Source of the DNA: Salinigranum marinum
GTDB lineage: Archaea; Halobacteriota; Halobacteria; Halobacteriales; Haloferacaceae
Length of the DNA stretch: 64,000 nt
Direction of reading: 5' to 3'
NCBI RefSeq assembly: GCF_024228675.1
Contig: NZ_CP100462.1
Location: 62,001-126,000, forward strand
In this document: positions 50,478-59,590 of the stretch, one piece after another
How the letters are laid out: each line of letters opens with the position of its first letter
How positions within the stretch are numbered: position 1 is the stretch's first letter
The notes under the pieces: model-generated
What the model was told of the DNA's origin: nothing
Databases searched by the model: none
What the model saw: the letters and a program-made list of their open reading frames with translations, nothing else
Made by a program: the position numbers and the translations under genes

Positions 50478-51427
50478 GGATACACCGCCACCGTCCGGGT
50501 CGTGTTCGCGGTCGTCTCCCCCGTCTCGGACGTCGTCGTGATCGTCGCTTCCCAGACGACGGGCGCGTTGCAGGGACCGGTGCCGACCGGACACGACGAC
50601 AGCCCGTTCGGCGGCGACCCCTCGGTGACGAACGCGTACTTCCCCGTCGCGTTCTCGCCGTTCTCGATCCGGATGTCGTAGGTGTCGTCGAGGGGTTCGG
50701 TCAGGTTGAACGAGCAGTCGCCGCCGAAGGCGGTGCCGCGCCGCAGGTCGAGCAGGAGCCGCCCCCGCGACGGCGTACACGGCTGTGCGGCGGTCCCGTT
50801 GCCGCTCGACAGCGCCGTCTCGACGTCGACTGTCTCGGAGTCCGCCCCGGTCGTCGTGTTGCGCGAGAGGTACAGCACGCTGGTGTCGGTGCCGTCGTCG
50901 AGGACCACCCTGGCCCGGTCCGAGCCGGTCGCGTCGGAGACGTTCGCCGCGTCGAGGTTCAGGACGGCCCAGCCGACGCGCCGGGACGTATCGACAGGCT
51001 CCCAGTCGGTGGCGCCGCCCGCGGAGCCGTCCGCGGTGAACGCCCCGTCCGTCGACTGGAGGACGCGCGTCCCGTCCGCCCAGTCGTGCAGGGAGACGTT
51101 CACCACGCCCGGCCGTTCGCGCAGCCGCGACTCCGCGTGGAGCCGCGCGTACGTCGACACGTTTGCCCTGACGGCCGCGTCGAGCGCCGCCTGGTCGGCG
51201 TACGGCCTGCGGTGGTTGACGTACAGCAGGAGCCGCGGAACCTCGCCGGCGGCCGCCCGGTCGAACCCCTCCGCGACATCGAGGTCCGCTCGGGCCTCCG
51301 AGTCGGCGAGCGAGTCTGCGAACAACACGCCGTTGAACGCGACGGCGAGCGTCACCACGACGAACGCCAGGGCGATGCTCCCGACGAGGATGAGCTGGCC
51401 GGCGTCGTCGTCGCGGAGGCTCACCAT
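50474..51427 (-). CDS. DUF7261 pilin-like protein
   Basis: 317 residues with N-terminal DDAGQLILVGSIALAFVVVTLAVAF (about 7-31), the DUF7261 signature, followed by a helical part (SLADSEARADLDVAEGFDRAA), then a beta-rich domain with two Cys. It overlaps the next gene by 4 nt and the previous one by 7 nt. Confidence 0.85.
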   Translation of the reverse strand: MVSLRDDDAGQLILVGSIALAFVVVTLAVAFNGVLFADSLADSEARADLDVAEGFDRAAAGEVPRLLLYVNHRRPYADQAALDAAVRANVSTYARLHAESRLRERPGVVNVSLHDWADGTRVLQSTDGAFTADGSAGGATDWEPVDTSRRVGWAVLNLDAANVSDATGSDRARVVLDDGTDTSVLYLSRNTTTGADSETVDVETALSSGNGTAAQPCTPSRGRLLLDLRRGTAFGGDCSFNLTEPLDDTYDIRIENGENATGKYAFVTEGSPPNGLSSCPVGTGPCNAPVVWEATITTTSETGETTANTTRTVAVYP

Positions 51428-52065
51428 ACGGTCAGGCGCACCTCCACGACGTTGTAGATCGGGCTGGCCGGGGCCGCGTCCGGGATCGGGAAGTACCCGT
51501 CACCGTCGTCCGGGTCGGTGTCGTACTCCCAGAGCTGGCGCTCGTCGTCGTTGACCGCCTGGTCGAGCGTCGTGTTGTCGAACAGCGTCACGCGCTGGCT
51601 CGCCGACACCGCGTCCGGCCCGGGCGGTCCCCGGTACACCAGCGGGATCGATCCCCCGCCGTCGCTCACGTTCGAGACGTTCCCCCCGCGGTAGTGGAGC
51701 ACCAGGTTGTAGGTGTAGCCGTTCTCGGCGAACGTCTCCTCGAACGCACCGTCGAACAGCTCCGGTGGGGGGCCGTCGGCCCCGTAGCCCGACGACGCGT
51801 CGACGGCCCCCGCGAACGTCTGGTCGGTCGCGTCCCACTGCCGGATCGCCGCCGCGAAGTTCGTCTCGGGATCGTCGGCGAGCGTGCGCAACAGGTCGGT
51901 CGCCTCCGTCGAGAGCTGTGCCCGCGCCGACTCCGACACCTGTCCGCCCGTCGTCGGCGTGGCGACCGTCGCCTGGAGCGCGAACAGGACGGCCGAGAGG
52001 AGGACGATCGAGCCGACGAACCCCTCTAGCGTGAACGCCTGGCCGCGCTCGTCGGGAGTCACCAC
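51421..52065 (-). CDS. DUF7288 pilin-like protein
   Basis: 214 residues. N-terminal RGQAFTLEGFVGSIVLLSAVLFALQAT (about 7-33) matches DUF7288; the remainder is beta-rich with no known motif. Start overlaps the previous gene by 7 nt. Confidence 0.85.
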   Translation of the reverse strand: MVTPDERGQAFTLEGFVGSIVLLSAVLFALQATVATPTTGGQVSESARAQLSTEATDLLRTLADDPETNFAAAIRQWDATDQTFAGAVDASSGYGADGPPPELFDGAFEETFAENGYTYNLVLHYRGGNVSNVSDGGGSIPLVYRGPPGPDAVSASQRVTLFDNTTLDQAVNDDERQLWEYDTDPDDGDGYFPIPDAAPASPIYNVVEVRLTVW

Positions 52066-52499
52066 ACTCTCACCACCAGTCGGTAGCGGACGTCGTCGAC
52101 CACGACGAGCCGCGTCGTCGTCGCGGCCCGCTGGTCGTGGTAGTCGGCTCCCGCAGTCACGTCCCGCCCCGCGACGGCCGTCCCGTTCGCGTGCTCGAGG
52201 GTGACGTTCGCGAGCGTCGTATCGCGCAGGTCGTAGTCGCTTCGGAGCGCCGACATCGACCCGTTCGCGAAGAACGCCGTGACCGACGAGGAGTCGAGCC
52301 TGGTCGGGTAACCCTCGACGGAGAGGTTCGCCACCAGATCGGTCGAGAGCCGGTCGGCGACCGCCGCGTTGGAGCCGCCGGCTCCGGCCTCCACCGTCCC
52401 AAGCGCGGAGGGGACGTACGCGAAGACGAACGCGACGGTGAGGAGGAACACGCCGATCCCGACGGCGAAGTCCTGGGTGGTCTGAGCGCGATCAGTCAT
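52059..52499 (-). CDS. DUF7287 pilin-like protein
   Basis: 146 residues. N-terminal AQTTQDFAVGIGVFLLTVAFVFAYVPS (about 4-30) is the DUF7287 helix; the rest is mixed alpha/beta. First gene of the operon; ATG 52499. Promoter elements near the start are not clear. Confidence 0.85.
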   Translation of the reverse strand: MTDRAQTTQDFAVGIGVFLLTVAFVFAYVPSALGTVEAGAGGSNAAVADRLSTDLVANLSVEGYPTRLDSSSVTAFFANGSMSALRSDYDLRDTTLANVTLEHANGTAVAGRDVTAGADYHDQRAATTTRLVVVDDVRYRLVVRVW

Positions 52500-52905
52500 C
52501 TGACGGTGGATCGTGATCGCCCCCGTGTCGGGGAGCAGTCGATCGCCCGCCACCGGAGCCACGGCGGGGTGTCGGTCCACTCGGGGACGGAACGCTCGCT
52601 GTCTCGCGGTTACCGGGGGAGGGCGGTCCGCGTGCCCGGTTCATTGAACGTCCGTTCAGTTCGGTGGCACTTAGTCGTATCCCAATGAGTATCAGAATAG
52701 ATAACAAGGCTGCTCGCGGGCAGGTGACGGCCGCGGGAGTTCGGGGGGTGTAAGAAGCTCGTTCGTGGGACCCGACCGGCATTCCCCTCCAGGGCACGGG
52801 GTCGGATCGGACCGACCGTAGGGGCGACGAGCGCGGGGACGACGGCCCGTCGCTCGTCGCCCCGGTCGTGTGGCAGGTCGAGGGGCGGTGTCTGTGGACC
52901 GTGAC
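52500..52905. other. 406-bp intergenic region upstream of the pilin-like operon
   Basis: Upstream of the operon and downstream of ridA, both minus strand. It has an A/T-rich segment near 52670-52715 (TTATCTATTCTGATACTC on the minus strand) and a short palindrome (52645-52658), both about 150-210 nt before ATG 52499. No gene is recognised. Confidence 0.5.
52645..52658. promoter_or_regulatory. TGAACG-TC-CGTTCA palindrome
   Basis: Inverted repeat with 6-bp arms and 2-bp centre in the upstream region of the pilin-like operon, close to its A/T-rich segment. It has the form of a dimeric-regulator operator. Confidence 0.35.
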
Positions 52906-53286
52906 TCACTCGACGGCCGCGATGGCCTCGATCTCGAGGGCCGCTCCTTTCGGGACGTTCCCGACCTCGATGGCGCTTCGTGCCGGGGGTTCGTCGTCGA
53001 AGAAGCTCCCGTACGTCTCGTTCATCTCGTCGAAGTCGTCGATATCGTCGAGGAAGATCGTCACCTTGAGCACGTCGCCGAGGTCGAGCCCCTCGCTATC
53101 GAGGATGGCGGCGACGTTCTCCAGACACTGTTCGGTCTGTGTGGCGACCGACTCGTCGTCGAGCAGTTCGCCCTCCGGCGTGAGCGGGAGCTGGCCCGCG
53201 GTGAACAGGAGGTCGTCGGTCGCGGTCGCCTGGCTGTACGCGCCGACTGCGGCGGGTGCGGCGTCGGTGCTGATGACGCGTTTCAT
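52906..53286 (-). CDS. ridA: RidA/YjgF-family enamine/imine deaminase
   Basis: 126 residues, full length. Typical features: AAPAAVGAYSQAT, LFTAGQLPLTPEG, QTEQCLENVAAIL, the conserved Arg in PPARSAIEVGNVPKGA and a terminal EIEAIA. RidA hydrolyses reactive 2-aminoacrylate/2-aminocrotonate formed by serine/threonine dehydratases such as IlvA, which is also in this window. ATG 53286. It is divergent from glyA. Confidence 0.95.
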   Translation of the reverse strand: MKRVISTDAAPAAVGAYSQATATDDLLFTAGQLPLTPEGELLDDESVATQTEQCLENVAAILDSEGLDLGDVLKVTIFLDDIDDFDEMNETYGSFFDDEPPARSAIEVGNVPKGAALEIEAIAAVE

Positions 53287-53434
53287 GCGAGAGAGACGTC
53301 TCGGCGCGACCACATAAATCGGGCGAAACGGGCACGCTCGGCGGCGCGTACGACCGGATCACGGCGTTCGGAGTCGTGTCAAATACGCCTCAGCTGAGAC
53401 ACACCGACACGGATGCCGCCGCGGTCGTTGGGCC

Positions 53435-54706
53435 ATGGTACGGATGACGAGCGAGTTGACGGATCCACTGCAGGAGACGGACCCGCAGGTGCGGGCGGCG
53501 CTCGACGACGAGCGCGCCCGTCAGGAGTCGACGCTGGGGATGATCGCGAGCGAGAACCACGTCTCGGAGGCCGTCCTCGAAGCGCAAGGCTCCGTGCTCA
53601 CGAACAAGTACGCCGAGGGCTACCCCGGGTCGCGGTACTACGGCGGCTGCGAGTACGCCGACGAAGTCGAACGGCTCGCCATCGAGCGCGCGACGGAGCT
53701 GTGGGGGGCCGAACACGTCAACGTCCAGCCTCACTCGGGGACGCAGGCCAACATGGCGGTGTACTTCGCCGCCCTCGACCCCGGCGACCGGATCCTCTCG
53801 TTGAACCTCACACACGGCGGCCACCTCTCGCACGGCCACCACGTCAACTTCTCCGGCCAACTGTACGAGGTCGAACAGTACGACGTCGACCCCGACTCCG
53901 GCTACATCGACTACGAGGGGCTCCGCCGAATGACAGAGGAGTTCGAGCCCGACGTGATCGTCTCGGGCTTCTCGGCGTACCCCCGCGAGGTCGACTTCGA
54001 GCGCGTCCAGGCGGCGGCCGACGACGTGGGCGCGTTCCACCTCGCGGACATCGCCCACATCACGGGGCTCGTCGCCGCCGGGGTGCACGCCTCGCCCGTG
54101 GGCGTCGCCGACTTCGTCACCGGCTCGACGCACAAGACCGTCCGCGCGGGCCGCGGCGGCATCATCATGACCGAGGAGGAACACGCCGACGCCGTCGATA
54201 CGGCGGTGTTCCCCGGCGGCCAGGGCGGCCCGCTCATGCACAACGTCGCGGGCAAGGCCGTCGGGTTCAAGGAGGCGCTCCAGCCCGCGTTCGTCGACTA
54301 CGCCGAGCAGGTCGTCTCGAACGCGAAGACGCTGGCCGGAGTGCTCCGCGAACGCGGCTTCTCGCTCGTCTCGGGGGGCACCGATACGCATCTCGTCCTG
54401 GTCGACCTCCGCGACAGCCACCCGGCGCTCACGGGCGCGGACGCCGAGGCGGCGCTGGACGAAGTGGGCGTCGTGGTGAACAAGAACACCGTCCCCGGTG
54501 AGACCCGCTCGCCGTTCGTCACGAGCGGCGTCCGGATCGGCACGCCGGGGATCACGACCCGCGGCTTCGGCGAGTCCGAGACCGAGCGGCTCGCGGAACT
54601 CGTCGCCGACGTCCTCGACGCTCCCGACGACGAGGCGACGATCGACCGCGTGGGCGAGGAAGTCGACGCGCTCTGCGCCGACTATCCGGTGTACGGCGGG
54701 GCGTGA
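53435..54706 (+). CDS. glyA: serine hydroxymethyltransferase
   Basis: 423 residues. PLP enzyme with SENHVSEAVLEAQGS, NKYAEGYPGSRYYGGCEY, the nucleotide contacts SGTQANMAVY, DIAHITGLVAAG, and the PLP lysine in TGSTHKTVRAGRGG. It interconverts serine and glycine with a one-carbon carrier (tetrahydrofolate in haloarchaea). An in-frame ATG three codons further (53444) is an equally possible start. Divergent from ridA over 148 bp. Confidence 0.97.
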   Translation: MVRMTSELTDPLQETDPQVRAALDDERARQESTLGMIASENHVSEAVLEAQGSVLTNKYAEGYPGSRYYGGCEYADEVERLAIERATELWGAEHVNVQPHSGTQANMAVYFAALDPGDRILSLNLTHGGHLSHGHHVNFSGQLYEVEQYDVDPDSGYIDYEGLRRMTEEFEPDVIVSGFSAYPREVDFERVQAAADDVGAFHLADIAHITGLVAAGVHASPVGVADFVTGSTHKTVRAGRGGIIMTEEEHADAVDTAVFPGGQGGPLMHNVAGKAVGFKEALQPAFVDYAEQVVSNAKTLAGVLRERGFSLVSGGTDTHLVLVDLRDSHPALTGADAEAALDEVGVVVNKNTVPGETRSPFVTSGVRIGTPGITTRGFGESETERLAELVADVLDAPDDEATIDRVGEEVDALCADYPVYGGA

Positions 54707-54822
54707 GCGGCGACGCGACGGCGCCCGTCGAGTCGACCTGTGGGGCTGCCCGGGCGCGGCAGGCCGGCCGCGATGAAGCCGGAGGCACGGACGCGGCCGT
54801 CGATGGGTCGTCGGCCGGGAGG

Positions 54823-56745
54823 TCAGTCGTCCTCGGGCGGCGCGTCGGCGTCGCCGGTGTCGTCGGTCTCGCGGGACGGCTCGGGAGGGTCGTCGGGGCC
54901 GAGCGTCCGCGGGAGCGCCGGCACGGTCGGGAATGCCGACAGCCACGGGAGCCAGGGTCGGTCGAACCCTTCCGTCCGGTAGAACGAAAGCGTCAGCCCG
55001 GCGAGCGCGACCAGCGCGAGGAGCGCGAACGGGCCGCCCGTCAGCACCGCGACGGCCTGGAGCGCCTCGCCGCCGCCGACGAGGAGGACGCCGACGGCGA
55101 CGCTGCCCTGGACGAGGCCCCAAAAGAGGATGCTCCCGCTCGTCGGCGCGAGTTCGCGCCGCGTCGCGAGGATGGAGACGACGAGCGTCGAGGTGTCCGC
55201 GGAGGTGACGATGAAGACGACGATGAGCGCGAGGAAACAGAAGACGAGCAGCCGACTCAGGGGCAGCGCCGCCAGGAGCGGGAAGCCTGCGACCGCTTCG
55301 CTGCCGCCGTACGCCTCGATCGTCCCGAGGATGTCCGCCCGGCCGGAGTGCTGTAACGAGAGGGAGGTCCCGCCGACGAGGACGAACCAGACGACGGTCG
55401 CGGCCGACGTGGCGACACCACCCGTGAGGACGACCGTCCGAACCCGCCGGCCCTTCGAGAGCGCCGCGAGGAACAGGCCGGCGAAGGGGGCCCACGAGAA
55501 CCACCACGACCAGTTCCACACGGTCCACGCCGCGACCCACGGCCCGTCGAAAAAGAAGCTCATCGGCACGAAGTTGCCGAGGTAGGAGCCGAGGGCAGCG
55601 GTGCCGACGTCGACGACCGCCGAGCGTGGGCCGACGCCGACCAGGAGGAGCGCGAACAGGCCGAACAGCGCGAGGTTGACGCCCGAGATCCGTCGGATCC
55701 CCCGCTGGACGCCGCTCTCGGCGGAGACGACGTAGATGAGCGTCAGCCCGGCGACGAACACCACGGGGCCGAGATCGCCGTAGGCGACGCCCCACTGGAA
55801 GTCGATGCCCGCGAGGAACTGCTGGGCGACGAACGCGATCGAGGTGGCGATCCCGCCGATAGTCGCGAAGATGGCCAGGACGTCCACGAGCGTCGCCCAC
55901 CGTCCGGAGAGCCCGTCGACCCCGAGGAACGGGGCCAGGATGGTCGACACCCGCAGGGGCGCGCCGCGCTGGTAGGTGAAGTACGCGATCGGCACGCCGA
56001 TGACGAGGTAAGCGCTCCAGGCCGACAGCCCCCAGTGGAACAGCGCGTACGTCAACGCGGCGACGACGGCGGCGTCCGAGCGGGGGGCGACGTCGAAGAA
56101 CGGCGGCGGCGACCGGTAGTGAAACAGCGCCTCCGCCGGCCCCCAGAAGACGATGCCGGCGGCGATGCCGGCGGTGAAGAACATCGCGAAGTACGTCGGG
56201 TAGGTGTAGGTCGGTTCGGCGTCGGGCCCGCCGAGTCTGACGTCGCCCCACGGGCCGAAGAGCAAGAAGAGACAGTACGCCACGCAGAGGACCATCGCGC
56301 CGAGGAACACCCAGCCGAGCTCTTCGAGCAAGAGCGTCTCGGCGGTGGCGACGGCGCGTCCGGTCGCCACCGGCAGCGCGAACTGCGCGCAAAAAAAGAG
56401 CGCCAGCACGGCCACCGGCACGCCGAACGTCAACGGGTCTTGTTGGGCGAGAAAGCGCCGGAGCTCCGTCAGGGGCGAGAGATGCCGGACGCGGAGCAGA
56501 TAGGGCGCGCTCTGACGGTCGTCGCCGGTGTCGATCTCGTCTTCGACCGGCAGGAGCGCGAGATACGCCAGCCCCGAGCCGAAAAAGAGCAGGGCGGCGA
56601 CGAGCCAGGCTCGTCCCGGGATGACCGACCCGACGAACAACGGGAAGAAAAAGCCCGTGACGACCAACACGCCGGAGAGCGCACACACCGGGAGCAGCGT
56701 CTTCCGGACGGCCGTCTCCACGGCGCTGTACCCGTGTGTTGCCAT
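54823..56745 (-). CDS. BCCT-family transporter
   Basis: 640 residues, ~12 helices. The conserved family regions are TAGIAAGIVFWGPAEALFHY and the Trp-rich WTVWNWSWWFSWAPFAGLFLAALSKGRRVR. It has a longer N-terminus than the second BCCT (60640) and a short acidic C-terminus. BCCT proteins import betaine, choline or related quaternary ammonium compounds with Na+ or H+; haloarchaea use them for osmoadaptation. ATG 56745. It is divergent from a K+ channel gene. Confidence 0.92.
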   Translation of the reverse strand: MATHGYSAVETAVRKTLLPVCALSGVLVVTGFFFPLFVGSVIPGRAWLVAALLFFGSGLAYLALLPVEDEIDTGDDRQSAPYLLRVRHLSPLTELRRFLAQQDPLTFGVPVAVLALFFCAQFALPVATGRAVATAETLLLEELGWVFLGAMVLCVAYCLFLLFGPWGDVRLGGPDAEPTYTYPTYFAMFFTAGIAAGIVFWGPAEALFHYRSPPPFFDVAPRSDAAVVAALTYALFHWGLSAWSAYLVIGVPIAYFTYQRGAPLRVSTILAPFLGVDGLSGRWATLVDVLAIFATIGGIATSIAFVAQQFLAGIDFQWGVAYGDLGPVVFVAGLTLIYVVSAESGVQRGIRRISGVNLALFGLFALLLVGVGPRSAVVDVGTAALGSYLGNFVPMSFFFDGPWVAAWTVWNWSWWFSWAPFAGLFLAALSKGRRVRTVVLTGGVATSAATVVWFVLVGGTSLSLQHSGRADILGTIEAYGGSEAVAGFPLLAALPLSRLLVFCFLALIVVFIVTSADTSTLVVSILATRRELAPTSGSILFWGLVQGSVAVGVLLVGGGEALQAVAVLTGGPFALLALVALAGLTLSFYRTEGFDRPWLPWLSAFPTVPALPRTLGPDDPPEPSRETDDTGDADAPPEDD

Positions 56746-56825
56746 GTCGTGACCCTCGGTCGCATTCGGGTTAGACCTGTCGCCGAGCCGACCGACCGCG
56801 GTGGGGACGGGTCGGTCGCGCAGAC

Positions 56826-56835
56826 TTTTATATAA
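56826..56835 (+). promoter_or_regulatory. TATA box of the K+ channel gene
   Basis: TTTTATATAA is the best TATA match of the window, 25-34 nt before the first GTG (56860), so the mRNA should be leaderless. Confidence 0.65.
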
Positions 56836-56859
56836 CGTCACCCGGTATCACTGAGCACG

Positions 56860-58107
56860 GTGGTGAACGACCCGTCGGAGCCCCAGGCACGCGAGACGCG
56901 GACGGACGCGACCCTCCGCGAACTGTTCTCCCACGGCGAGCGCGTCCCGCTCGTCTACTGGCGGCGCTTTTCGGGCGCGAAGACGACCGTGCTCGCGACC
57001 GGGACGGTCGCCGTCCTCGCGTTTATCACCGGACTGTCGCACCTGAGCCAGGGGGCCGCCGGCTTCGACGGCCCCCTCGGGACGCTCGTTCCGAGCGGGG
57101 CGGCCGGCGTCGTCCAGTTCGTGGGGGTGCTGGTGGGGTTCGTCCTCGGGGGCGTCGCGGCGGGACTCCAGCGCCGCTACCGCGTCGCCTGGTGGGGGGC
57201 GGTCGCAACGCTCCCGCTCGCGACGGTGCTCCCGCTCGTGACCGCCGAGGCGACCGACGCTCTGCTGTTCGCCTGTGCAGCGGGCACGCTCCCGCTGGTC
57301 GTCCGCAATCGGGGGCAGTTCGACCGCCGCCTCGACCTCTCGCCGTTCCAGCTCGCCGCGCTGACCACGCTCGTCGCGGTGCAGGTGTACGGGACGGTCG
57401 GCGCGTACGTCCTCCGCGACCAGTACACGGGGATCGAGACGTGGACCGACGCCTTCTACTATATCGTCGTCACCGGCACCACGGTCGGCTACGGGGACGC
57501 CACGCCGACGACCGGGGACGCGAAACTGTTCACCCTCTCGGTGCTCATCGTCGGCACGGCGGCGTTCGGCGCGGCGTTCGGGTCGTTCATCGTCCCGGCG
57601 CTCGAAACGAGGCTCACGGCCGCATTCGGAACCATGACCGCTTCGGAACTCACCCTGCTCGAGGACCACGTCATCGTCCTCGGCTCCGGCGACCTCACTG
57701 AACCGCTTCTCGACGAACTCGACGCCGAAGACGTCGTCGTGATCACGCTCGACACCGAGGCCGCCTCGGCGCTCCGCGAACGCGACGTCAGCGTGCTCAC
57801 CGACGACCCCACCGACACCGAGGCGCTGTTGGACGCCCGGGTCGACGCCGCCCGTGGCGTCGTCGCCGCGACCGACGACGACGCCCGGAACACCCTCGCG
57901 ATCATCGCCACCCGGCAGGCGAACCCCGACGTCCGGATCGTCGCGGCGGCGACCGACCAGCGGCACGTCGACAAACTCGAGGGCGTCGGCGCGGACGCGG
58001 TGATCAGCCCGGCGGTCATCGGCGGGCAGTTGCTCGGGCGGTCGGTCCGGGGCGAGACGGACCCGTTGTTGGCCGACGAGGACGACGACGCCGCGGCGGG
58101 GACGTAG
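56860..58107 (+). CDS. potassium channel with RCK (TrkA-N) domain
   Basis: 415 residues. Several N-terminal helices (about 44-60, 82-105, 112-140), then a pore module (about 165-245) with the filter TTVGYGD in place. The C-terminal RCK/TrkA-N domain starts VIVLGSGDLTEPLLDEL, with binding pocket VITLDTE and DAARGVVAATDDD, and ends at a TrkA-C-like stretch. Extra helices before the pore make it longer than classic 2-TM channels. GTG 56860 and a second GTG at 56863 are possible starts. Confidence 0.92.
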   Translation: MVNDPSEPQARETRTDATLRELFSHGERVPLVYWRRFSGAKTTVLATGTVAVLAFITGLSHLSQGAAGFDGPLGTLVPSGAAGVVQFVGVLVGFVLGGVAAGLQRRYRVAWWGAVATLPLATVLPLVTAEATDALLFACAAGTLPLVVRNRGQFDRRLDLSPFQLAALTTLVAVQVYGTVGAYVLRDQYTGIETWTDAFYYIVVTGTTVGYGDATPTTGDAKLFTLSVLIVGTAAFGAAFGSFIVPALETRLTAAFGTMTASELTLLEDHVIVLGSGDLTEPLLDELDAEDVVVITLDTEAASALRERDVSVLTDDPTDTEALLDARVDAARGVVAATDDDARNTLAIIATRQANPDVRIVAAATDQRHVDKLEGVGADAVISPAVIGGQLLGRSVRGETDPLLADEDDDAAAGT

Positions 58108-58170
58108 ACCCCTCCGACGCGACGCGGCACAGCGCGTCGAGTACGGCGTCGGGAACTTTCGGCTCCCAAA

Positions 58171-58179
58171 GGTATTTAG
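58171..58179 (+). promoter_or_regulatory. TATA-like box of the universal stress protein gene
   Basis: GGTATTTAG, 35-43 nt before ATG 58214, predicting a leader of ~10 nt. Confidence 0.45.
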
Positions 58180-58213
58180 TTCGGATCAGAAAACACTCAC
58201 CGGGTGTCGACAG

Positions 58214-58654
58214 ATGTATGAGAAGATTTTGATCCCGTTCGACGGGAGCAAGGAGGCGCGAAAGGGAGCACAAGAGGGTATCGAACTCGCAGCCGCACTC
58301 GGCGCGACCGTCCACGCGCTGTACGTCATCGATCTCCCGGGGGCACCCAGGACGGTGTACCTCAGGGACGACGAAGAGGAACTGCGCGAGGAGTACCGGA
58401 CGTACGGCGAGGACGTCACCGAGGAGGTCTGCGAGATGGCCGAGACGGCCGGCATCGACTGCGTCTCCGCGATCCGGACCGGGAAGCCAGCCGAGGACAT
58501 CGTCGAGTACGCCGAGGACGAGGAGATGGACGCCATCGTCCTCGGGAGCGCGTACAAGGGCAAGTTCAGGGCGCTCTTGGGGAGCACCGCCGAGAACGTG
58601 GTCCGGACGTCGACCGTGCCCGTGATCACGACCCGGATGGGGTTCGACGAGTAG
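58214..58654 (+). CDS. universal stress protein (UspA family)
   Basis: 146 residues with ILIPFDGSKEARKG at the start and the ATP-binding loop GSAYKGKFRALLGSTAENV near the C-terminus, so nucleotide binding is expected. USPs are often near transporters in archaea; it probably modulates one of the adjacent transport genes or a general stress response. Confidence 0.95.
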   Translation: MYEKILIPFDGSKEARKGAQEGIELAAALGATVHALYVIDLPGAPRTVYLRDDEEELREEYRTYGEDVTEEVCEMAETAGIDCVSAIRTGKPAEDIVEYAEDEEMDAIVLGSAYKGKFRALLGSTAENVVRTSTVPVITTRMGFDE

Positions 58655-58750
58655 CGGACTCGTCGCGACGGCCGTGAGCGGGGTGGCGTCCGGCGACCGG
58701 GACGCCCCGCCCGTCACCGGCCACGATCCGAACCCGAACCAGCCGGCGAT

Positions 58751-58921
58751 TCAGACCCCGGAGCCGCCGCGCTGGAGCCACTTCGCCCGCAGGTAGATCA
58801 CGAGGCTCGCGCTCAGGAAACTCACGCCGGCGATCGCGGTGTCCCCCGCCGCCATCGACAGGAGCGCGACCCCGATTAGCGCCACCACGACGAGCGCCAG
58901 CGCCGTCGGGATCAGCTTCAT
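58751..58921 (-). CDS. 56-residue two-helix membrane protein
   Basis: From ATG 58921. Two hydrophobic helices (KLIPTALALVVVALIGVALL and TAIAGVSFLSASLVIYLRA) and a basic end. Family not recognised; small proteins of this form are common in haloarchaea. Confidence 0.65.
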   Translation of the reverse strand: MKLIPTALALVVVALIGVALLSMAAGDTAIAGVSFLSASLVIYLRAKWLQRGGSGV

Positions 58922-59020
58922 GATTGCCTCACGTGCCACGGTGTCCGTCACGGGGGCGAGCGTCAATAGTGTGTCCCCGACGGCCGGCCCGCCACGCCGG
59001 ACGCGGGCAGTCGGCGGGAC

Positions 59021-59437
59021 TCAAAAGGAGTGTTTGAACTCCCAGTGGTACCGACAGCCGTGACACGTGGCCCACTCCGGCACGTCGAGCCTGTCGGGGT
59101 GGCGCTGTCCGTGTTCCATGCGGGTCCGACAGACCGGACACTCCAAGTAGAGCAACTCCAGCTTGGGGAACTCCTCGGGCGGAAACTCGGCGAGACAGCG
59201 TGGGCAGTCGATGACGTCGTGTGGGTCGGACTGGCGGATCTCGCTGTCGCACTGTCGACAGCGCACCTGGGCCGGCGGGCGGGTGCTCCAGCCCGTATCG
59301 CCCTCGATGGTGGTGGTGTGCGTCTCCGGGATCGACAGGCGGAAGTTCTCGAGGTCGTCGTCCGCCCGGAGCGGGTCGACCAGTCGGTCGACCGCCCGCC
59401 GGAGCGTCTCGAACAACACCTGTAGGAAGCCAGTCAC
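59021..59437 (-). CDS. four-CxxC zinc-ribbon protein
   Basis: 138 residues with four Cys-x2-Cys motifs (CRQC, CPRC, CPVC, CHGC) arranged as two zinc ribbons in the C-terminal ~80 residues, after a helical N-terminus (VLFETLRRAVDRLVDPLR). The last ends WEFKHSF. No function is known; nucleic-acid binding or protein assembly is possible. Confidence 0.8.
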   Translation of the reverse strand: MTGFLQVLFETLRRAVDRLVDPLRADDDLENFRLSIPETHTTTIEGDTGWSTRPPAQVRCRQCDSEIRQSDPHDVIDCPRCLAEFPPEEFPKLELLYLECPVCRTRMEHGQRHPDRLDVPEWATCHGCRYHWEFKHSF

Positions 59438-59590
59438 GTCGTGGATATTCGACTCGAGAGATATAGTTCACCCGGCGGTGTGGCGGGTGCGTGCACGACG
59501 GCCGGCCCCTGCGGGGCGTCAGCGCCGCCCGACGACGCGGGAGCGCGGCCCGGCGACAGGTTTTCCCCCCCGGCCGCGGAACGGTGGCAC

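Noticed and set aside
53390-56686. A 1098-codon frame on the minus strand
   Set aside because: It shadows the BCCT gene in another frame and is antisense to glyA; no motif, Arg-rich composition.
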